Shown: positions 12,350 to 25,337, counted from the stretch's first letter. The stretch: 64,000 nt of DNA from Owenia fusiformis (GCA_903813345.2 CAIIXF020000003.1:18736931-18800930), one strand, 5' to 3'. The notes: generated by a model from the letters alone, not told the origin. Numbers and translations are program-made.

Positions 12350-12625
12350 ATGCCATTTAATATAACCATTGTCACAGTCATATCGTGCTTTAACTCTACC
12401 ACGGTCGTGACAGGCCTTGCAACCACTGTCACGGTAATATCAGTCTTTAGTGACCTTGCAACCATTGTCACGGTCATGTCAGGCTTAAACATTGCCACGG
12501 TCATGACAGGCCATGCAACCATTGTTACAGTCATATCAGGTTTAAACATTACCATGGTCATGACAGGCCTTGCAATATAATATAGCATTGTCATGGTTAT
12601 ACCCTGAGGCTTTCACAATAACACT
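12350..12625. repeat. Minisatellite with self-complementary unit
   Basis: Units of roughly 33 bp ('ccttgcaaccattgtcacgg' + 'tcatgtcagg' and variants) repeat about seven times, alternating in a ~66-bp higher-order pattern. 'caccatggtcatg'-like cores are near-palindromic. Looser copies occur at 11545-11650. Both strands are open through it, as expected of a period divisible by three. Confidence 0.85.
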
Positions 12626-13824
12626 ACCATGGTCATGGCAAGATCCTTGCGAAACTTTTAACACACTTAATAACATGGTGATGTTAGTACCAGGCATACA
12701 ATGTAAGTCTTGCAAAAGATAGCATGTGAGGAATTTTGCTGCATTCCTCAATTGAGTCACATGTTATTTTTCTAACAGGAATCACCCCTTCCTCACATTG
12801 TTTACATTTTGAGTCTGGAAAATAAATTTGAAAAATTTAGGCCCATTTTTTGATAAATTTGGCCAAAAAATGGTACCAAAAGGCCCATATTTTGAGGCCC
12901 TACTAAATTTTGGGGCTCAAAAATTTAAAAAGATTTTGGACCCACTAAACTTGCATCATATTATGTGAAATATGCATCAATCGCGAACAAAATCTTGAAT
13001 ATCTCTAGAAACCAATATTTGTAATTTCAACTGAAAGTAATTTAAACTGTGAAGGGAAAAACCTTTGTGCAAGCCGTATTATAACTGTACAGTATAAGCA
13101 TTTGTTGACCAAGAAAATAGTCTTTAGTGTTTGGCTTGGCAAGTTCAAAGCCTTTTCTTAAACTTAAAAGTAGTATTAATTATTTCAAGAAACAGGCAAA
13201 AAAACAAATGTGAATAGGAATGCCAACAGCCAAATAATACTGCCATTTACATTACTAATAAAGTTCCACATAATGACATACTGAGGAAATTCGAAAAAAA
13301 TTATTAAAAAATGTGAATCACCCACACATATGTATATATTTTCACAAAAAGCAAAAGGGTGTCAAATAAGTCCCGTCCCCCCCTCTACAGTCAAAACCAA
13401 GATATTTGGTACCAAGTGTGATATATCATATAAATGAAGAGATTAAGATATGACATGTCCTTATATACTCTTAGCTATTAAAGATATGCTATACAGATAT
13501 GTAGGTCAGTATTACATAATCGTGAAATGAATAAGTCTGAATATATCATTGGTCAGAAAACACTAAAACCTGCTTGAAACTGTAAAAGTTTATACACTCT
13601 ATTCCACACTGTATAGAAATAAAATAACTTACACTATAAGTAACTGTGAGCCAATCATTGCATAGAAAAAACTTTATGCACTGTTTATAAGATTCACTGA
13701 GACAAGTGGGTAAGTACTTCATGTACTTTATGTGCTCTCACACAATTACCTTCCCTTGCATAAAGTTGCTGTACAGTTATATGTAACTGAATATTGTATA
13801 TTCATCACAAACAACCTTAGCAAA
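12626..13824. other. No recognised feature
   Basis: AT-rich sequence with no splice-bounded frame, RNA gene or repeat edge that I can support. Confidence 0.4.
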
Positions 13825-13924
13825 ATGATGGTTCGACGAAATGGACGGTTCGCTAAAACCAATAAACCAGGCAATCCAGGCCAATTTGGTAAGAAACTAG
13901 ATAGTGTGATAGCGAATGAGGATA
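13825..13924 (+). CDS. Candidate first coding exon, function unknown
   Basis: ATG at 13825 opens 33 codons (MMVRRNGRFAK...FGKKLDSVIANED) ending one base into a codon at a consensus donor, GTAAGT at 13925. The peptide is strongly basic with an 'RRNGRFAK' motif, of a kind seen at the N-termini of some transposon-derived and nuclear proteins (inference). No downstream exon was found before the DUF1295 gene, which has its own start. It could be a first exon, a transposon relic or chance. Confidence 0.3.
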
Positions 13925-14177
13925 GTAAGTGAAATATATTTTGCAAAGGTCAGCTTGTAAACTACTGGGTAACCCTAAATGATGAGAAATATGTACAAAA
14001 TATGTTTTGCATGATTTATTCATATCCCAATGATTTAACTCCTTCACTGCATCTAATAAGGTATATACTTAGGTGGTTCAAAAGGTTTTGCAGTTGATGC
14101 CATAACTTAAAGGAAAATAGGACTTTTACAATGAAACTTGGTACACATATGTGTTATACATTTATACATTATATGTT

Positions 14178-14920
14178 AAAATGAATAATTGTTAGGTGTA
14201 ACATGAAGCATAGAGTGTCATATAACTCTTTGGAAAATATTAAAATGCTCGGGCACACATAGGCTGAGATAGGGGCCATTTAGTTAAGTAAGGTTGTTTT
14301 GCCTTACATGGGGCTGTGCTTCATTGACTTAACATGAGGATATCAGCAGATATCACACAAATACCAAAAATACACTATGACCTGAATCGATTGCAAACTT
14401 AATAATTTCACAATATGGCACTAATGGTTTATCTCATCAAATGTGCAAATATAAAGTTTGCAATCGATTCAGGTCATACTTAAAATTAACATTTTTTCAT
14501 GATTTTTTGCCCTTCAAAATGGCTATAGAAAAATGCTCCAAAAACAACTTTTACACTTATCAAAAATCATACAACTTTGTAAAACCAAAGAATATACTAT
14601 TTTATTTCATTATGTAGTAACATATTTGAATAAGATGTAGGGATGCGTAGGATGCAAATGGATTTTGACAGACACAAAAATACTTCCTGGTTTGGAATCA
14701 TATGCCTCTACACTTCATGATTGAATTATGACCCTAATAAGTGGCCTATACATCAATACAGTGCTGAATATAGGTCAACAAGATACTAGTGTGCATATAA
14801 ATGTAATAATTAAATCAGAAAACTCATTTTGAAAAATCAGATGAATTATTTTTTTCTCATGGGGAGATCCCAATGGAGGGTGTATAAGGTCCTTTGGGAC
14901 CTCAATTTTGATTGGTTCTT
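14178..14920 (+). repeat. Interspersed repeat, copy 1 (partner at 45.6 kb)
   Basis: This matches 45639-46415 nearly base for base through 'aggtgtaacatgaag', 'ctgagatagggg', 'gacctgaatcgattgcaaac' and 'ggggagatcccaatggaggg'. It contains an internal foldback: 'gacctgaatcgattgcaaac' near 14380 and its complement near 14457. Copy 2 has about 30 extra bases near 45815 that copy 1 lacks. No protein-coding capacity or terminal repeat was found. Confidence 0.85.
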
Positions 14921-16794
14921 GAGAGATGGTTGCTAAGGTAACCAGAGTGGTGGGTACCATGTTCAACCCGAAATTACGTTTTTCCAAATAGTTTTCTTGC
15001 TTGCATAAACTCTTTGCAAAGTTGCAATTAGCAGGTGTAAGTGTCTTTGGGTGGCTATTTTTCTTCAAATTCTTCATTTTTTTGCCAGCTGTCAACACAT
15101 TCTGGCAATGCTTTAATTTTAATAGAATTATTTTAATATTTTACTCACTGTATAATATGTAGTTTGCATTACTGTTGATAAATAAATAAATGATTGCACT
15201 GTTCAGTAAAGAAATATACCAATTGTATTATTTAAACTGACTATAGACTATACAAATGATTTTCATTGAAAAATCAAATCAGTACCAAAATTATGGTTAC
15301 CCTGTAGTAGTGAAAGGCACATTAAAAATGAATATCACCCCCTTCAAACTATTTTTACAGGTTTTTATGATTATTTCAGATTTTTCTATAGTTTGCGTAA
15401 CCAGGACGGTGAATTTTCTTCATTTTTCATCAAACATTTTGTCTTATCAATATTTATTATATCTGTCAATTTTATCAAAATCGCGCCGCTACGTTTGAAA
15501 ATAATTCAAATTATGTCGTTTTTCCCATTGAGCTCCATTATAAAAATGGAATTTTCAAACTTAATATTTTAAAATTCTACGCGGTGAAAAGTTGCATATT
15601 GAGTAGTTTGTTAATGGTATGGTGTTAAAAATTCAAAACAAAAAGGAATAAAGAAAAAATGCCACAGAGAAGTCTCAATAGAGTCTCTTTAAACTCCTTT
15701 AAATTGCATAATTGAGAATTTCACTTCTCACCTATTTGGACTTTATTTAATTACAATATTTATATTTTGTTAACAGAAGTAGTTCTTTTAACACATCAGA
15801 TGCATCCTGTTCTTCAATTAATCTTATAATTAGATTTTATTAAATGGCAAATAAACACTGTCTTACTTACCAACATATTTTAATCTGATTTTTTATGAAA
15901 AGTGTTCAGATTATACAATTTAATCAGGGAATATGATAAATCTGGTTCTTTCAAAAATATCTTTATGCTAGGACAATACCAACATGTTACCCTAGTTATT
16001 ACTTGCTGGAATTACACCTGCGCTTTAGTGGAATAGATAGTTTAGGGAAACTTAGGCCACTAGATTATGCCCCCCCCCCCTAAACACGATACCTCTCTCC
16101 GATTGTTCACAGATTGCATGACTCTGATGCATGTACATAACAGGATGTTTGAAGTCATTAATCTCACAATCAAATTTGTGTTAAGTAAAAAAAACAAACA
16201 TATTCAATCCCTCCCATGAAATAACCTCTATATATTTGATGATCTAAAAATGTACCTAGTTGCTTGTTCAAATGATGAGAAGTTCTTTTTCAGAAAATGT
16301 TGAAAACAGCGTTTAATGTCATGAGAAATCTGATTTGGATGATGAAAAAATATTTTCATACAATTTGTAAGGGTGGCCTTTTAAAAGGTAAACATACTTT
16401 TAATGTGTGCTAACAATTTGTTGTTTATAAAGCTAAACAGTAAACAGTACTTCAATACACCTCTAGCCCTAAAACAACACTAAAGTCTACAAATTTTTAT
16501 TCGTTAATATTGAACACATGATTAAATAAAGGCTGATGGGAAATACCATTGTGAGACTTGTTTCATAATTCCAATTTTGTATTCTATGTCAAATCAAAAT
16601 GAAATGTCTCATAATTGGATAAAAACAGGTAATAGTAATTATTAAGGTAAAAGTGCGGATGTAACCTGTCTAACATTCAGCCTGTGAGTATGGTAATTTT
16701 ATATTAATGCTATATTGCTTAATGACTCAAGTTAAGTTTCTGGTAGGATTTAATAGTGCTGGAGCTTTGGTTTATATGAGTCTCTATACATGAT
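14921..16794. other. No recognised gene
   Basis: AT-rich sequence with a C11 homopolymer near 16070. A 107-codon minus-strand frame at 14775-15098 overlaps the repeat and has no splice or family support. Nothing else is supported. Confidence 0.4.
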
Positions 16795-17007
16795 ACAGTG
16801 ATCTCCACAGGATTTTTTCTCAAGTGAGTGCAAAATTCTCATTTTCACAATTCAGACCAAAATTGATCAAAATATGCCCATTTTCATGAGTTTTCTCATT
16901 TTCAAGGAGGTGCAAACGGATTTTCAGGTGGGTGCAAGCCTTTTTTCAAAATCACAGGGGGGGGGGGTGTACGGCCCACTTGCTTGAATGCTGGGGAGAT
17001 CACTGTG
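16795..17007. mobile_element. Short MITE, ~16-bp inverted ends
   Basis: 'acagtgatctccacag' at the left is mirrored by 'ctggggagatcactgt' at the right. The interior repeats 'gtgcaa' and 'ctcattttca' phrases and holds a G10 tract near 16960. It is non-coding. Confidence 0.65.
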
Positions 17008-18869
17008 ATATATGGCTTTTAAAAATCCATGCAAAACAAACTCAGTGCTGGCAGTGCTAGTCTCCATATCGCTGTGTCTTTACAGAAAAGTTACAATTAT
17101 TATTTTCATTAGAATTGAATCACCCCTCATGTTCCCTGTTAACTAAACACTGGACCTTTTAGCAGGACTGATTAAATTGTAGAATTGTTTATTCTGTAAG
17201 TTCTTACATAATATTCTGCTTTACTTTTCAATTCTGTAGTTCTTAGTTACACACAACATTTGCAGTGCTTATTGATTACATCGTCAGAATGCAGGGCGCA
17301 TGATATCAGTGTCATATAATAGGCCCGTAGCCAGGATTTGCCAAGGGGGGTTCACTTTTTGAAAAATTCCAGTGGGGGTTCACTTTTGACAATTTTGGTC
17401 CAAAAATGGCCAAAATCACTAAAAAAAAGTGCTCAGAATGGTGAAAAACTGCATGATTTTGAAAGATTTTTTGGCCTGGGGGGTCATAGAACTTCCCTGG
17501 CTATGGGCCTGTATAATGTGCTTATAAACATTACCGACACTGAATGCAGGCTGCATGACCATCCAGTTTTCCTTGGAGTAAAGAGGGAAGCAGAGCCCTG
17601 CATTGAGAGGATAGGAGATGTTTAATAAGCCTTTCATTATTAAATGCACCTAGTACTAGTGCTAATAAATCTAGACACACTATTGTTCTCATATTATTTT
17701 ACCATCATGTTCCTAATAAGTACATGTATTGATTTACTTATCGGTGTTATAGTAGTGCACAATGTGCTAATGTTCTGTAGATTTGATTAGTAAGATATCC
17801 ATTCTTGTTTAAGTAGGGAAAACTGGACAGATATTAAATGATATATACTAGTATCCAGTTAACAAAATTTGAATCAATCTAGATTTTTTAATCACCATTT
17901 GGCAGTCATGTTAAAAATCTTGAAATGTGACAACCTGTTCAGATTAGACTGGTTTTACTGTACATGCTATTGTGGTATGAGATTCACATTAGCCTCGCTA
18001 TTTCCTGTCATAATACTCTTCCATCCAAGGATGAACTTAAGTACTAAACCTTTTTCTGAAACAACAAGGATAGCCAAGTTCTCGAATGTTAAAAACACCG
18101 TGACTAGAGCTTGTCTTCCATCTATTCTTTCAGTTTGTATCTAGTTCGTTTTATGAGAAAATGTGTTTTTGGACAAAAGTTCCTCCAGGGACTCCCAAAG
18201 ACAATCCACCACTAATAAGCACTTTTATTGGACATACCCCATTTTTCACTCATAGGCAATAATTAGCACATACTCATAGACAACAATTAACACATTTTTT
18301 CATGAACAACAACTTATTTGTGTCTGTGTGTTGTTTGTTTTCATTACTTATCATGCTTATGTAATTTGTTGTTTTTCAGATGAAGAAAGTTACCAGGGAG
18401 ATACATGAATAAAGCAGTGGACATACGAGCGATTGATATATCATGAGAAAGGACAGATAATATAGATAACAGCAAGAGTAACAGTGAAGAGATTAAAATA
18501 TTCTGAGAAGTAAAAAATATGAAACAGCACAAAAACATTTTTGGATGAAACCCCTCAACTCAATGATAAATAACTGCAATTAATAAAAGTGACATTTGAG
18601 AACGTTCCATTTCACTAAAGGTGCTCTCCACTGAATTATGTAACAACACTTGACTACATAATAAATAGTGTGCATGTAATCTACATGTATGCCCTACATT
18701 TTACAATCACAGGAATTTTAAAGGATGTAATAAATCTCAAGTGTTTATTAGACAGATAGGTGTATAGAACACGTGAGATTATTATTGAAATATACAATCA
18801 ATATACTTATAGTCACATACAACAACTGCTGAGGACATTAAGATACTCAAGAATACCTCTATTATTACA
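17008..18869. other. Upstream flank of the DUF1295 gene, no recognised gene
   Basis: I see no splice-bounded exon, no TATA box close to the 18870 start that I can defend, and no repeat boundary. Open frames at 17338-17625 and 17869-18144 lack family resemblance. A 5' untranslated exon may lie here. Confidence 0.4.
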
Positions 18870-21800
18870 ATGTATATTTTTGATGAGAATAATCTGGCGA
18901 TATGCGCCATCGTGACTGTTGGAATGCAGCTTGTGTTCTTCCTTGTCGCCGCTGGATTTAAGTTCGATAAAGTGACGGACTTTGCGGGAGGAACCAACTT
19001 TGTGGTCCTAGCTCTACTGACATTCTTTTTAGCCCAGGTTAGTTGATAATATTACACTCATACGATTAACATGTGACTTGCATGATTAACATCAGAGGTC
19101 AAGAGTGGCAAAAATGTAAACAACATTGACTGCTTTTTTAAACCATGAATTGTGTCTTATACAGTAATATTTGAAAAACAAGTTCATCATATCTTATCAA
19201 TGTTGACGTTACTGAAGGATTTACAAGTTTGAAAAGAAACTTGGGCCAAAATGATAAATGCGCTAAATTATGGGTATCCAAAATACTGTATACAATTTTG
19301 TCAAACTACCATAACCATGTACACATATTACAACAGTACATAAACAATAGACAAATATCAAGTAACAAATTGTTATCTTCCATGTACTGTACATGATTAT
19401 TAGCTCAAATTGTGAGCTATTGTTATTGCCCACTTATCTTGTTGTTATTGCTACGGTCAAGGGAACATTATCAGCTATCATTAGCAAGAAATAATATCTT
19501 TGTTTTTATTATCCAATGTAATGCAACTGGGAGATCAAATTGATCTGGAATGTGATCATGTACCATAAAAGGCAAATGTGCCAATTTGACATCGTTTTGA
19601 CCGAGTGTAGACAAATTTTTAATGGTGTGGCATGTAATTTTGAAATTTGCAGGTTGGTTCCAGATGTCTGTATACCATTTAATAAACATGCTTTTAATTT
19701 TTTTAGACATGGAATGTTCGTCAGATCTATGTGACAGCATTTATTGTTGTCTGGGGCCTCCGTTTGTCAGGGTACCTCCTGTATAGAATTATAAAAATCG
19801 GGGAAGACAAGAGATTCGATGATAAACGTACTGATTGCCTGAGATTTGCAGGATTCTGGACTTTTCAGGTATGTTTTTGGAATGTTTCTACCTAAACTGT
19901 AAATTGCCTTAACTTGACTGCCATATTATTTTGGCGGATTGATACAATCCGCTAATTTAAAAATTAAAGCAATTTATGTAGTATATGATGAGTGAAGAAC
20001 TAACATTTTTGCTGAAGATCTAAATATAATGTATATTGATGTAGGTTTGCCAATTAGAGTACTAAGTATTCTTTTATAGATGTAATATGTTAACAATTAT
20101 GTCGATAAAAAAATAATAATCTGAAGACTAGTACAATAGTATTAGTATTATTACCACCATTAATGACCAGGACTGAAACAGCAAGAAAATCTTACGCACT
20201 GAACGATATCTAATTTCCCCGGGAAAATTGCCAGTCGAGAATAGCATTCTTGACCGGCAGTATTGACTGCCACTATGACGTCACATATTTCTCAGGTCGA
20301 TATAGTAAAATGAATGCCTTCTAAACTAGCACTAAAACCCCTAGAACTGGCCCGGCAAGGTGGTAATAAATATATGTATGTACATGTAGATGGAATAAAT
20401 TGGTTAAATAAAAAAAAAATTATTATTCTTATAGGCATTTTGGGTGTTCACTGTGAGCCTTCCAGTGATATTCGTCAATGCACCATCCAGCGCGTCAAAA
20501 CCAAATGCCAATATTTGGACACCAATGGATATAGTAGGCATCGTCATGTTCGTGATCGGACTTGCTGTGGAAACAGTCGCTGATATGCAAAAGTTCAACT
20601 TTAGAAATAACCCTGACAACAAAGGCAAATGGTGTGATGTGGGTGAGTAAATGAATAAGATAAGATAATGTTGAAATGTTCCCATGTTAATGTTGAAATG
20701 TTCCCATGTTATTTTCATTAATGACCAGTACATGTACATACAATAACAACTGGAGATTTGAGTGGTTTGTCCCTCTTAACTATTTTAATAGCATTTTTGG
20801 GTATTATTTTTAACAACATTTGCATTTCTGGAAAAATGGCCCAATTTTTGGAACAATGGGCCAAAATTTTCTACAGCAAGGCCCAAAATTTTCTTACAAG
20901 AGTTTCATTTTTGAACTACAAGCGCAATATTAAAAAGGATTTTCTCTGCAAAAGTATAAAGTGAACCTACCCCTCTACAGCTATGTTTAACTTAATGTTT
21001 GGCCCACAGACAAACCAAATAAATTATTACTAGAAATACAATAAATGTAGTTTTAACCCTTTTGCAGGTCTTTGGAAAGTGTCAAGGCATCCCAATTATT
21101 ATGGTGAGCTTACACTGTGGTGGGGCATGTTCATCATAAGTACATCAATACTGACTGGCCCCCAGTGGACAGCTGTGCTTGGGCCTTTGTTTATAACAGC
21201 AATTCTACTGTTCCTTAGTGGAATTCCTATGCTTGAGAAGAGCTCTGATGAAAGATATAGCAAGTAAGTGATCACCCTCAAAGTTTTCATTTAAAGGTGG
21301 CAAGGGAAATCTGCCTATACTTTTCATAAATACCATTTTAGTGCATTCAGGTTTGAACTGTAAATAACAATTAAAAAAATGAAAATAAAATGCTTTTTTC
21401 ATTTAATTGTTCCAATTCACTTTGGAAATTCTTGGGAACTAAAACCAATTAAGTCCTAATTTTTATCAAGTCAATATGATTTTTTCCAGTAACAATGAAC
21501 CCCCCCCCCCCCCTTCTGGCCACATAACAGTATAACAACGAACCCTCTTTCTGGCTACAGGCCAGACACCCACTACTTATTTTGATATGATGATACAGTA
21601 AGGATTTATTTTTTATTTTCTTTCAGAAACCCTGATTATCTCGAGTATAAACAAGCGACTAGTCCTTTAATACCACTACCACCATCCTTATACAAGAAGC
21701 TGAACTATGGACTGAAGTGTTTTGTCTGTTGTGAATTCCCCTTGTACAATTACCTGAACAAAACAGGGGATGTGGAAACAGGCACAAGTGAAATAGGTGG

Positions 21801-21909
21801 CAGCACTGGTGGAGATGAAAATGAGGCTAACGGTGCCACAACACAACCGAAGCCCAATGGTAACCAAGCAAATGAAAGAACAAGAATTATAACACCAGAA
21901 AAAATTTAA
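18870..21909 (+). CDS. DUF1295 / steroid 5-alpha-reductase-like membrane protein, complete
   Basis: Five exons join in frame: 18870-19037, 19707-19868, 20435-20642, 21068-21263 and 21627-21909 (stop TAA), giving 338 residues. All borders are GT-AG and the intron phases are 0, 0, 1, 0-compatible with the joins read. Hydrophobic segments recur from residue ~9 onward. Exon 4 carries SRHPNYYGE (about residues 185-193), the signature shared by DUF1295 proteins and the wider 3-oxo-5-alpha-steroid dehydrogenase/isoprenylcysteine methyltransferase-like fold. The family is predicted to sit in the ER membrane and bind NAD(P)H; substrates are mostly unknown. The last ~65 residues after YNYLNKTGD form a hydrophilic Gly/Glu/Asn-rich tail, an addition to the ~260-residue core. 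The start is the first ATG in exon 1, directly followed by a membrane-type segment. The gene converges on the minus-strand frame at 22.5 kb. Confidence 0.93.
20668..20711. repeat. Tandem duplication, 2 x ~21 bp
   Basis: 'gttgaaatgttcccatgtta' is present twice in direct succession inside intron 3 of the DUF1295 gene, about 25 bp past the exon 3 donor. No function is evident. Confidence 0.8.
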
Positions 21910-22357
21910 AGGATTTATGGTTTCATTCCAAGTCATAGTTGCAAGTAGACAGGCAAATATACAGAAACTATTGATGTGCATTTGGTGAATCATGATCACC
22001 AGATCTACCATGACATTAATGTCTTAGTCCCACTTATTGTAAAGATATGAACAATATTAAACATGACCCAGAGTGGGTTCTATAGCAGATTAACCCTATT
22101 AGGTCATGTGATAAAACTTGTCCAGTTACAGTTCAGCATTATGATATTAACAATGAAATTTGTTAGGGATGCTCTGGAAATTTTTTTTCAGCCAGTATGT
22201 AATATAATATGCCATAGTGACTGTTGCCCCTTTAAGATACCATACACCATATTTTTTTTTTTTTTATTTATTTTTTTTTTCAAAATATTGTTTACAATCA
22301 ATGTTAGTACTAATCTAAGACCACAAAGGGTGGAAATTTACAACAGGTGTCTTCTTT

Positions 22358-22363
22358 AATAAA
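22358..22363 (+). promoter_or_regulatory. Candidate poly(A) signal AATAAA of the DUF1295 gene
   Basis: A canonical AATAAA lies about 450 bp past the stop codon, after a T-rich tract at 22245-22280. It is the first AATAAA I see downstream. It implies a ~470-base 3' UTR ending before the convergent minus-strand frame. Confidence 0.45.
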
Positions 22364-22532
22364 CACAAATTCAATCTCACTTCAGGAGTTCCTGTAAAGT
22401 GCTTAATATAAGTGCTTATTTTCAGAAGGAACATGTCAAAATAGTTTACCCTGTATAGGACTTGTTTTTGAAAATGATGAAGTACAAACAATCAGTCCAA
22501 ATAGAGACAGTTCGAAGATATGATAATTATAT

Positions 22533-23603
22533 TTATGTGTCCTTCTGTGGATCTTTGCTTACAGCCTGTAGGGATAGAACTTTGTCAGGGCCATCTTTAA
22601 TGAACTCAAGGATATGATCACGTATCCATTGGAGTCCTGTCTGTTCACTGACACAAATGCTGTTCAGAAGTATTTCATGGGCAATGTCAATCCACTTGGC
22701 ATCAGGATCTTTTAATAATGTCCCCTGTATCTCAGATTCATTTTCTTTCATGTCATTGGATATTATCACAAGAAAGTCATCCAGATTTGCTATATACACA
22801 TCCATGTTCTCATCTCCACGTTGTTGATGAGCTAAAAATGTATCATGTATGACAGTGTTTCGTTTGCTGTCCTCTAAACGTGGCTTTAGATCATTGCTGT
22901 TAAAATGTTCCTTAGTCAGCTTGCTTTCAAGAAATGTTGCTTTTATGAGGATTTCATCAGTGTTTGTAGCAATATTCCGCTTTCGTATCCTTGCACTCAC
23001 TGCTTTACTCTCAGTTGAAGTAATGTTTGTTTGGATGCAGCAATCGTTTGACAAAATACTATCTGTATTACTGGATCTATTCACTGTCAGGCCTTTGTAC
23101 CGAGAATTATTCTTTTTTGTTGGTATAAATTTTTGTTTAGATTTTGGATCAATTTGCTTTTCATTCAAACCTGTCATCATACTATTGGTGGTCTCCGTCA
23201 TTAAATCCACAGCAGAAACTTGTTTATCAGTTTGAATTGATAAAGGTTCCATACATCTTGTGTGTACTCCAACATTACCTTGTGTCTTTTGATATGGTCC
23301 CTCACTGGCTACACTAGCTTGTTTTGGTGTGAATGGTTGTGCTTTGCACCAGTCAGATTCACTCAGAGGTGTTGAGGTATGAGTTCCTGCTAATTTCATA
23401 TTATTCTTGGTTTCATTATAAAACATAGTATTGTATTGCGAATCATTATCACAGCTGGATTGTTTTAAGTGAGAGTTGTTGAACTGGGTCATTCTAACTT
23501 GGTCTCTGTGTACTTGTTTTGTATTTTGCCTGACCTCTTGTCCAGTATATTCACCTGTTGTAAATCTCAAACTTATAGTTGTATATAATCCATTGCCTTG
23601 CAT
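22533..23603 (-). CDS. Long single frame, uncharacterised Ser/Thr/Asn-rich protein or large exon
   Basis: A 356-codon frame runs from ATG at 23603 to TAA at 22533. Residues 1 to ~240 are polar, low in hydrophobics and look disordered. The last ~110 (ANLDDFLVIISNDMKENESE, then LLNSICVSEQTGLQWIRDHI) look helical and folded. I do not recognise the family. A possible donor (GCT|GTAAGC) lies about 20 bases before the stop, so this may be an internal or first large exon and not a complete gene. Its C-terminal helical character is similar to the minus-strand exons at 2.7-8 kb. If they are one gene, the DUF1295 gene would be nested in its intron on the other strand. The length and biased composition argue against chance. 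Confidence 0.6.
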   Translation of the reverse strand: MQGNGLYTTISLRFTTGEYTGQEVRQNTKQVHRDQVRMTQFNNSHLKQSSCDNDSQYNTMFYNETKNNMKLAGTHTSTPLSESDWCKAQPFTPKQASVASEGPYQKTQGNVGVHTRCMEPLSIQTDKQVSAVDLMTETTNSMMTGLNEKQIDPKSKQKFIPTKKNNSRYKGLTVNRSSNTDSILSNDCCIQTNITSTESKAVSARIRKRNIATNTDEILIKATFLESKLTKEHFNSNDLKPRLEDSKRNTVIHDTFLAHQQRGDENMDVYIANLDDFLVIISNDMKENESEIQGTLLKDPDAKWIDIAHEILLNSICVSEQTGLQWIRDHILEFIKDGPDKVLSLQAVSKDPQKDT

Positions 23604-25025
23604 TTTATAGTTTTAAAACATCTGTCCTTGTAATTTTAGTAATTCCAGTAAGTCCTCCACCACTTTAGGTAACATATCCATACACCATATGGTCTCATAC
23701 GAAAGCTTTATGAATATCAATTATATGACCATGTGATCAAGAATCAGCTTTTGATGGCAGTCATTATGAAATATTTTGTATATACCAAAGAAAAAATATC
23801 TGGCTGGAGATCTGTGAACGCATTTGGACCTTATGTCTTAAATACTACTTTGTGTATGTCATCAAAAATTGTCAAGTAAATTCCAGGCTTATAGCTGTAA
23901 TTCTCATCCTTAATAAGCCTAATCATTTTGTATTATCCCATTGAACGAAGTTCGGGACACATAAAGAATGGTTTCATTTTCTGTATATCCTTCCAGGTAA
24001 TAACTCATATACAATTTTGTTGACATTTTATACGTGAATTTAACACTATCTAATGACAATTTGGCTAATAAGTGGCCATTTCTAAAAATGACAGCCATGG
24101 TTGTATGATGGGACTTGCTTTACCTTGGCATCGCTGTTATCTAGTTTCAATCAATTGACATGGATATACACTTAATTTTCTGAAAATATGAAAACTTGAA
24201 AAAATTCCATAACTTAGCAATACGACAAATTCCAAATTCAATAGTACTGGTACTTGTACATTCTGGTATGCCAGAGCCCCTCTTATCTGCCGTTTGCGAG
24301 AGATCACTTTGGAAGGATAAAGACAAAGGGGGCGTGGCTAACGCGATGGTACTTGCACCTTCTCAGTTTTAAAAGACTGAATTCATGCATGAATTGTTTT
24401 CAAGCTTCATTATTTTCAAAAAAGAAACGTTTTGGTCCAAGTCAATTGAATGAGTTCCATATCATTATACTAGTATTTAGAAATATTCCAGGGTTATTTA
24501 GGATGAAAATTAAAACTGTTAACCCTTTAGATACAATGACACTTGAAGATCAACTGACACTTGAGGTCCATTGTGGGATCAAGAGCTTATACTGTACTTC
24601 TCTCATAAAATAGAGACAAGCATTTAACTGCATTTAACTTGCTTCTTTAATGCTTATCATTTGATAATAACATGTAAATATGACTCTTATTCTATCAGTA
24701 TGATATTGTACATATACATATTTAAAGGCCCTGTGAAAAGTTTGAAAATATGTTTTTATTCGCTTTAAACTTTATATGGGGCCTTTAAGATTTTGCAACA
24801 TTTCTACTTCTAAGACTTTTAGTCTTAACAACCTGAGGCCTTGTTAATGTTTCTATGCAAAGACTAATTACAGGGAAAGCAACAGGTAACTTTTCAGTAG
24901 ATCTTCATTTATTTCAGAAAAATACATTATTTATGGAATTACACAATGATATGTTAATGACATGCAGTTAAAACCTTCAAATTCCAAAAACATTATTTAT
25001 AGACCTACATAATGGTATGTTAATA

Positions 25026-25293
25026 GAGAGATTTCTCAATTCACTTATTGCATGTTTATTATTCCTGTATTTAAAACGTTACTTATAAAGTGTATGATAG
25101 CGTCATCATTTATTGCGCAGCTGTAACGTTAAAAAGAGGTGATATTCTTACATTTAGACAATAATTTTTAAGAATATCACACTTGTTGGTATTTTGAGCC
25201 ACTAAATAAATGATGACATAATAAAATACTTCATAAGTTATATGTTATAGGGGAAAAATAAACATGCTATAAGTGAGGTGCAAAAACTTTCTA
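25026..25293. mobile_element. MITE family A, copy 1 (copy 2 at 53.1 kb)
   Basis: The left end 'gagagatttctcaattcact' + 'tattgcatgtttattatt' is mirrored by 'aataaacatgctataagtga' near 25260. An internal palindrome ('gatattcttacatt' and 'aagaatatcac') and 'attgcgcagctg' are shared with the copy inside an UNC93 intron. It is non-coding. Confidence 0.75.
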
Positions 25294-25337
25294 ATGACTA
25301 CATGTATGTGTATAGTAGAGTGATGTAGTAGTATATA

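Noticed and set aside
12346-12594. Repetitive 76- and 82-codon proteins on both strands
   Set aside because: Both are translations of the 33-bp minisatellite, whose period keeps frames open.
24254-24613. 119-codon plus-strand frame
   Set aside because: No recognisable domain, no splice or start context, and coding composition no better than the flanks.
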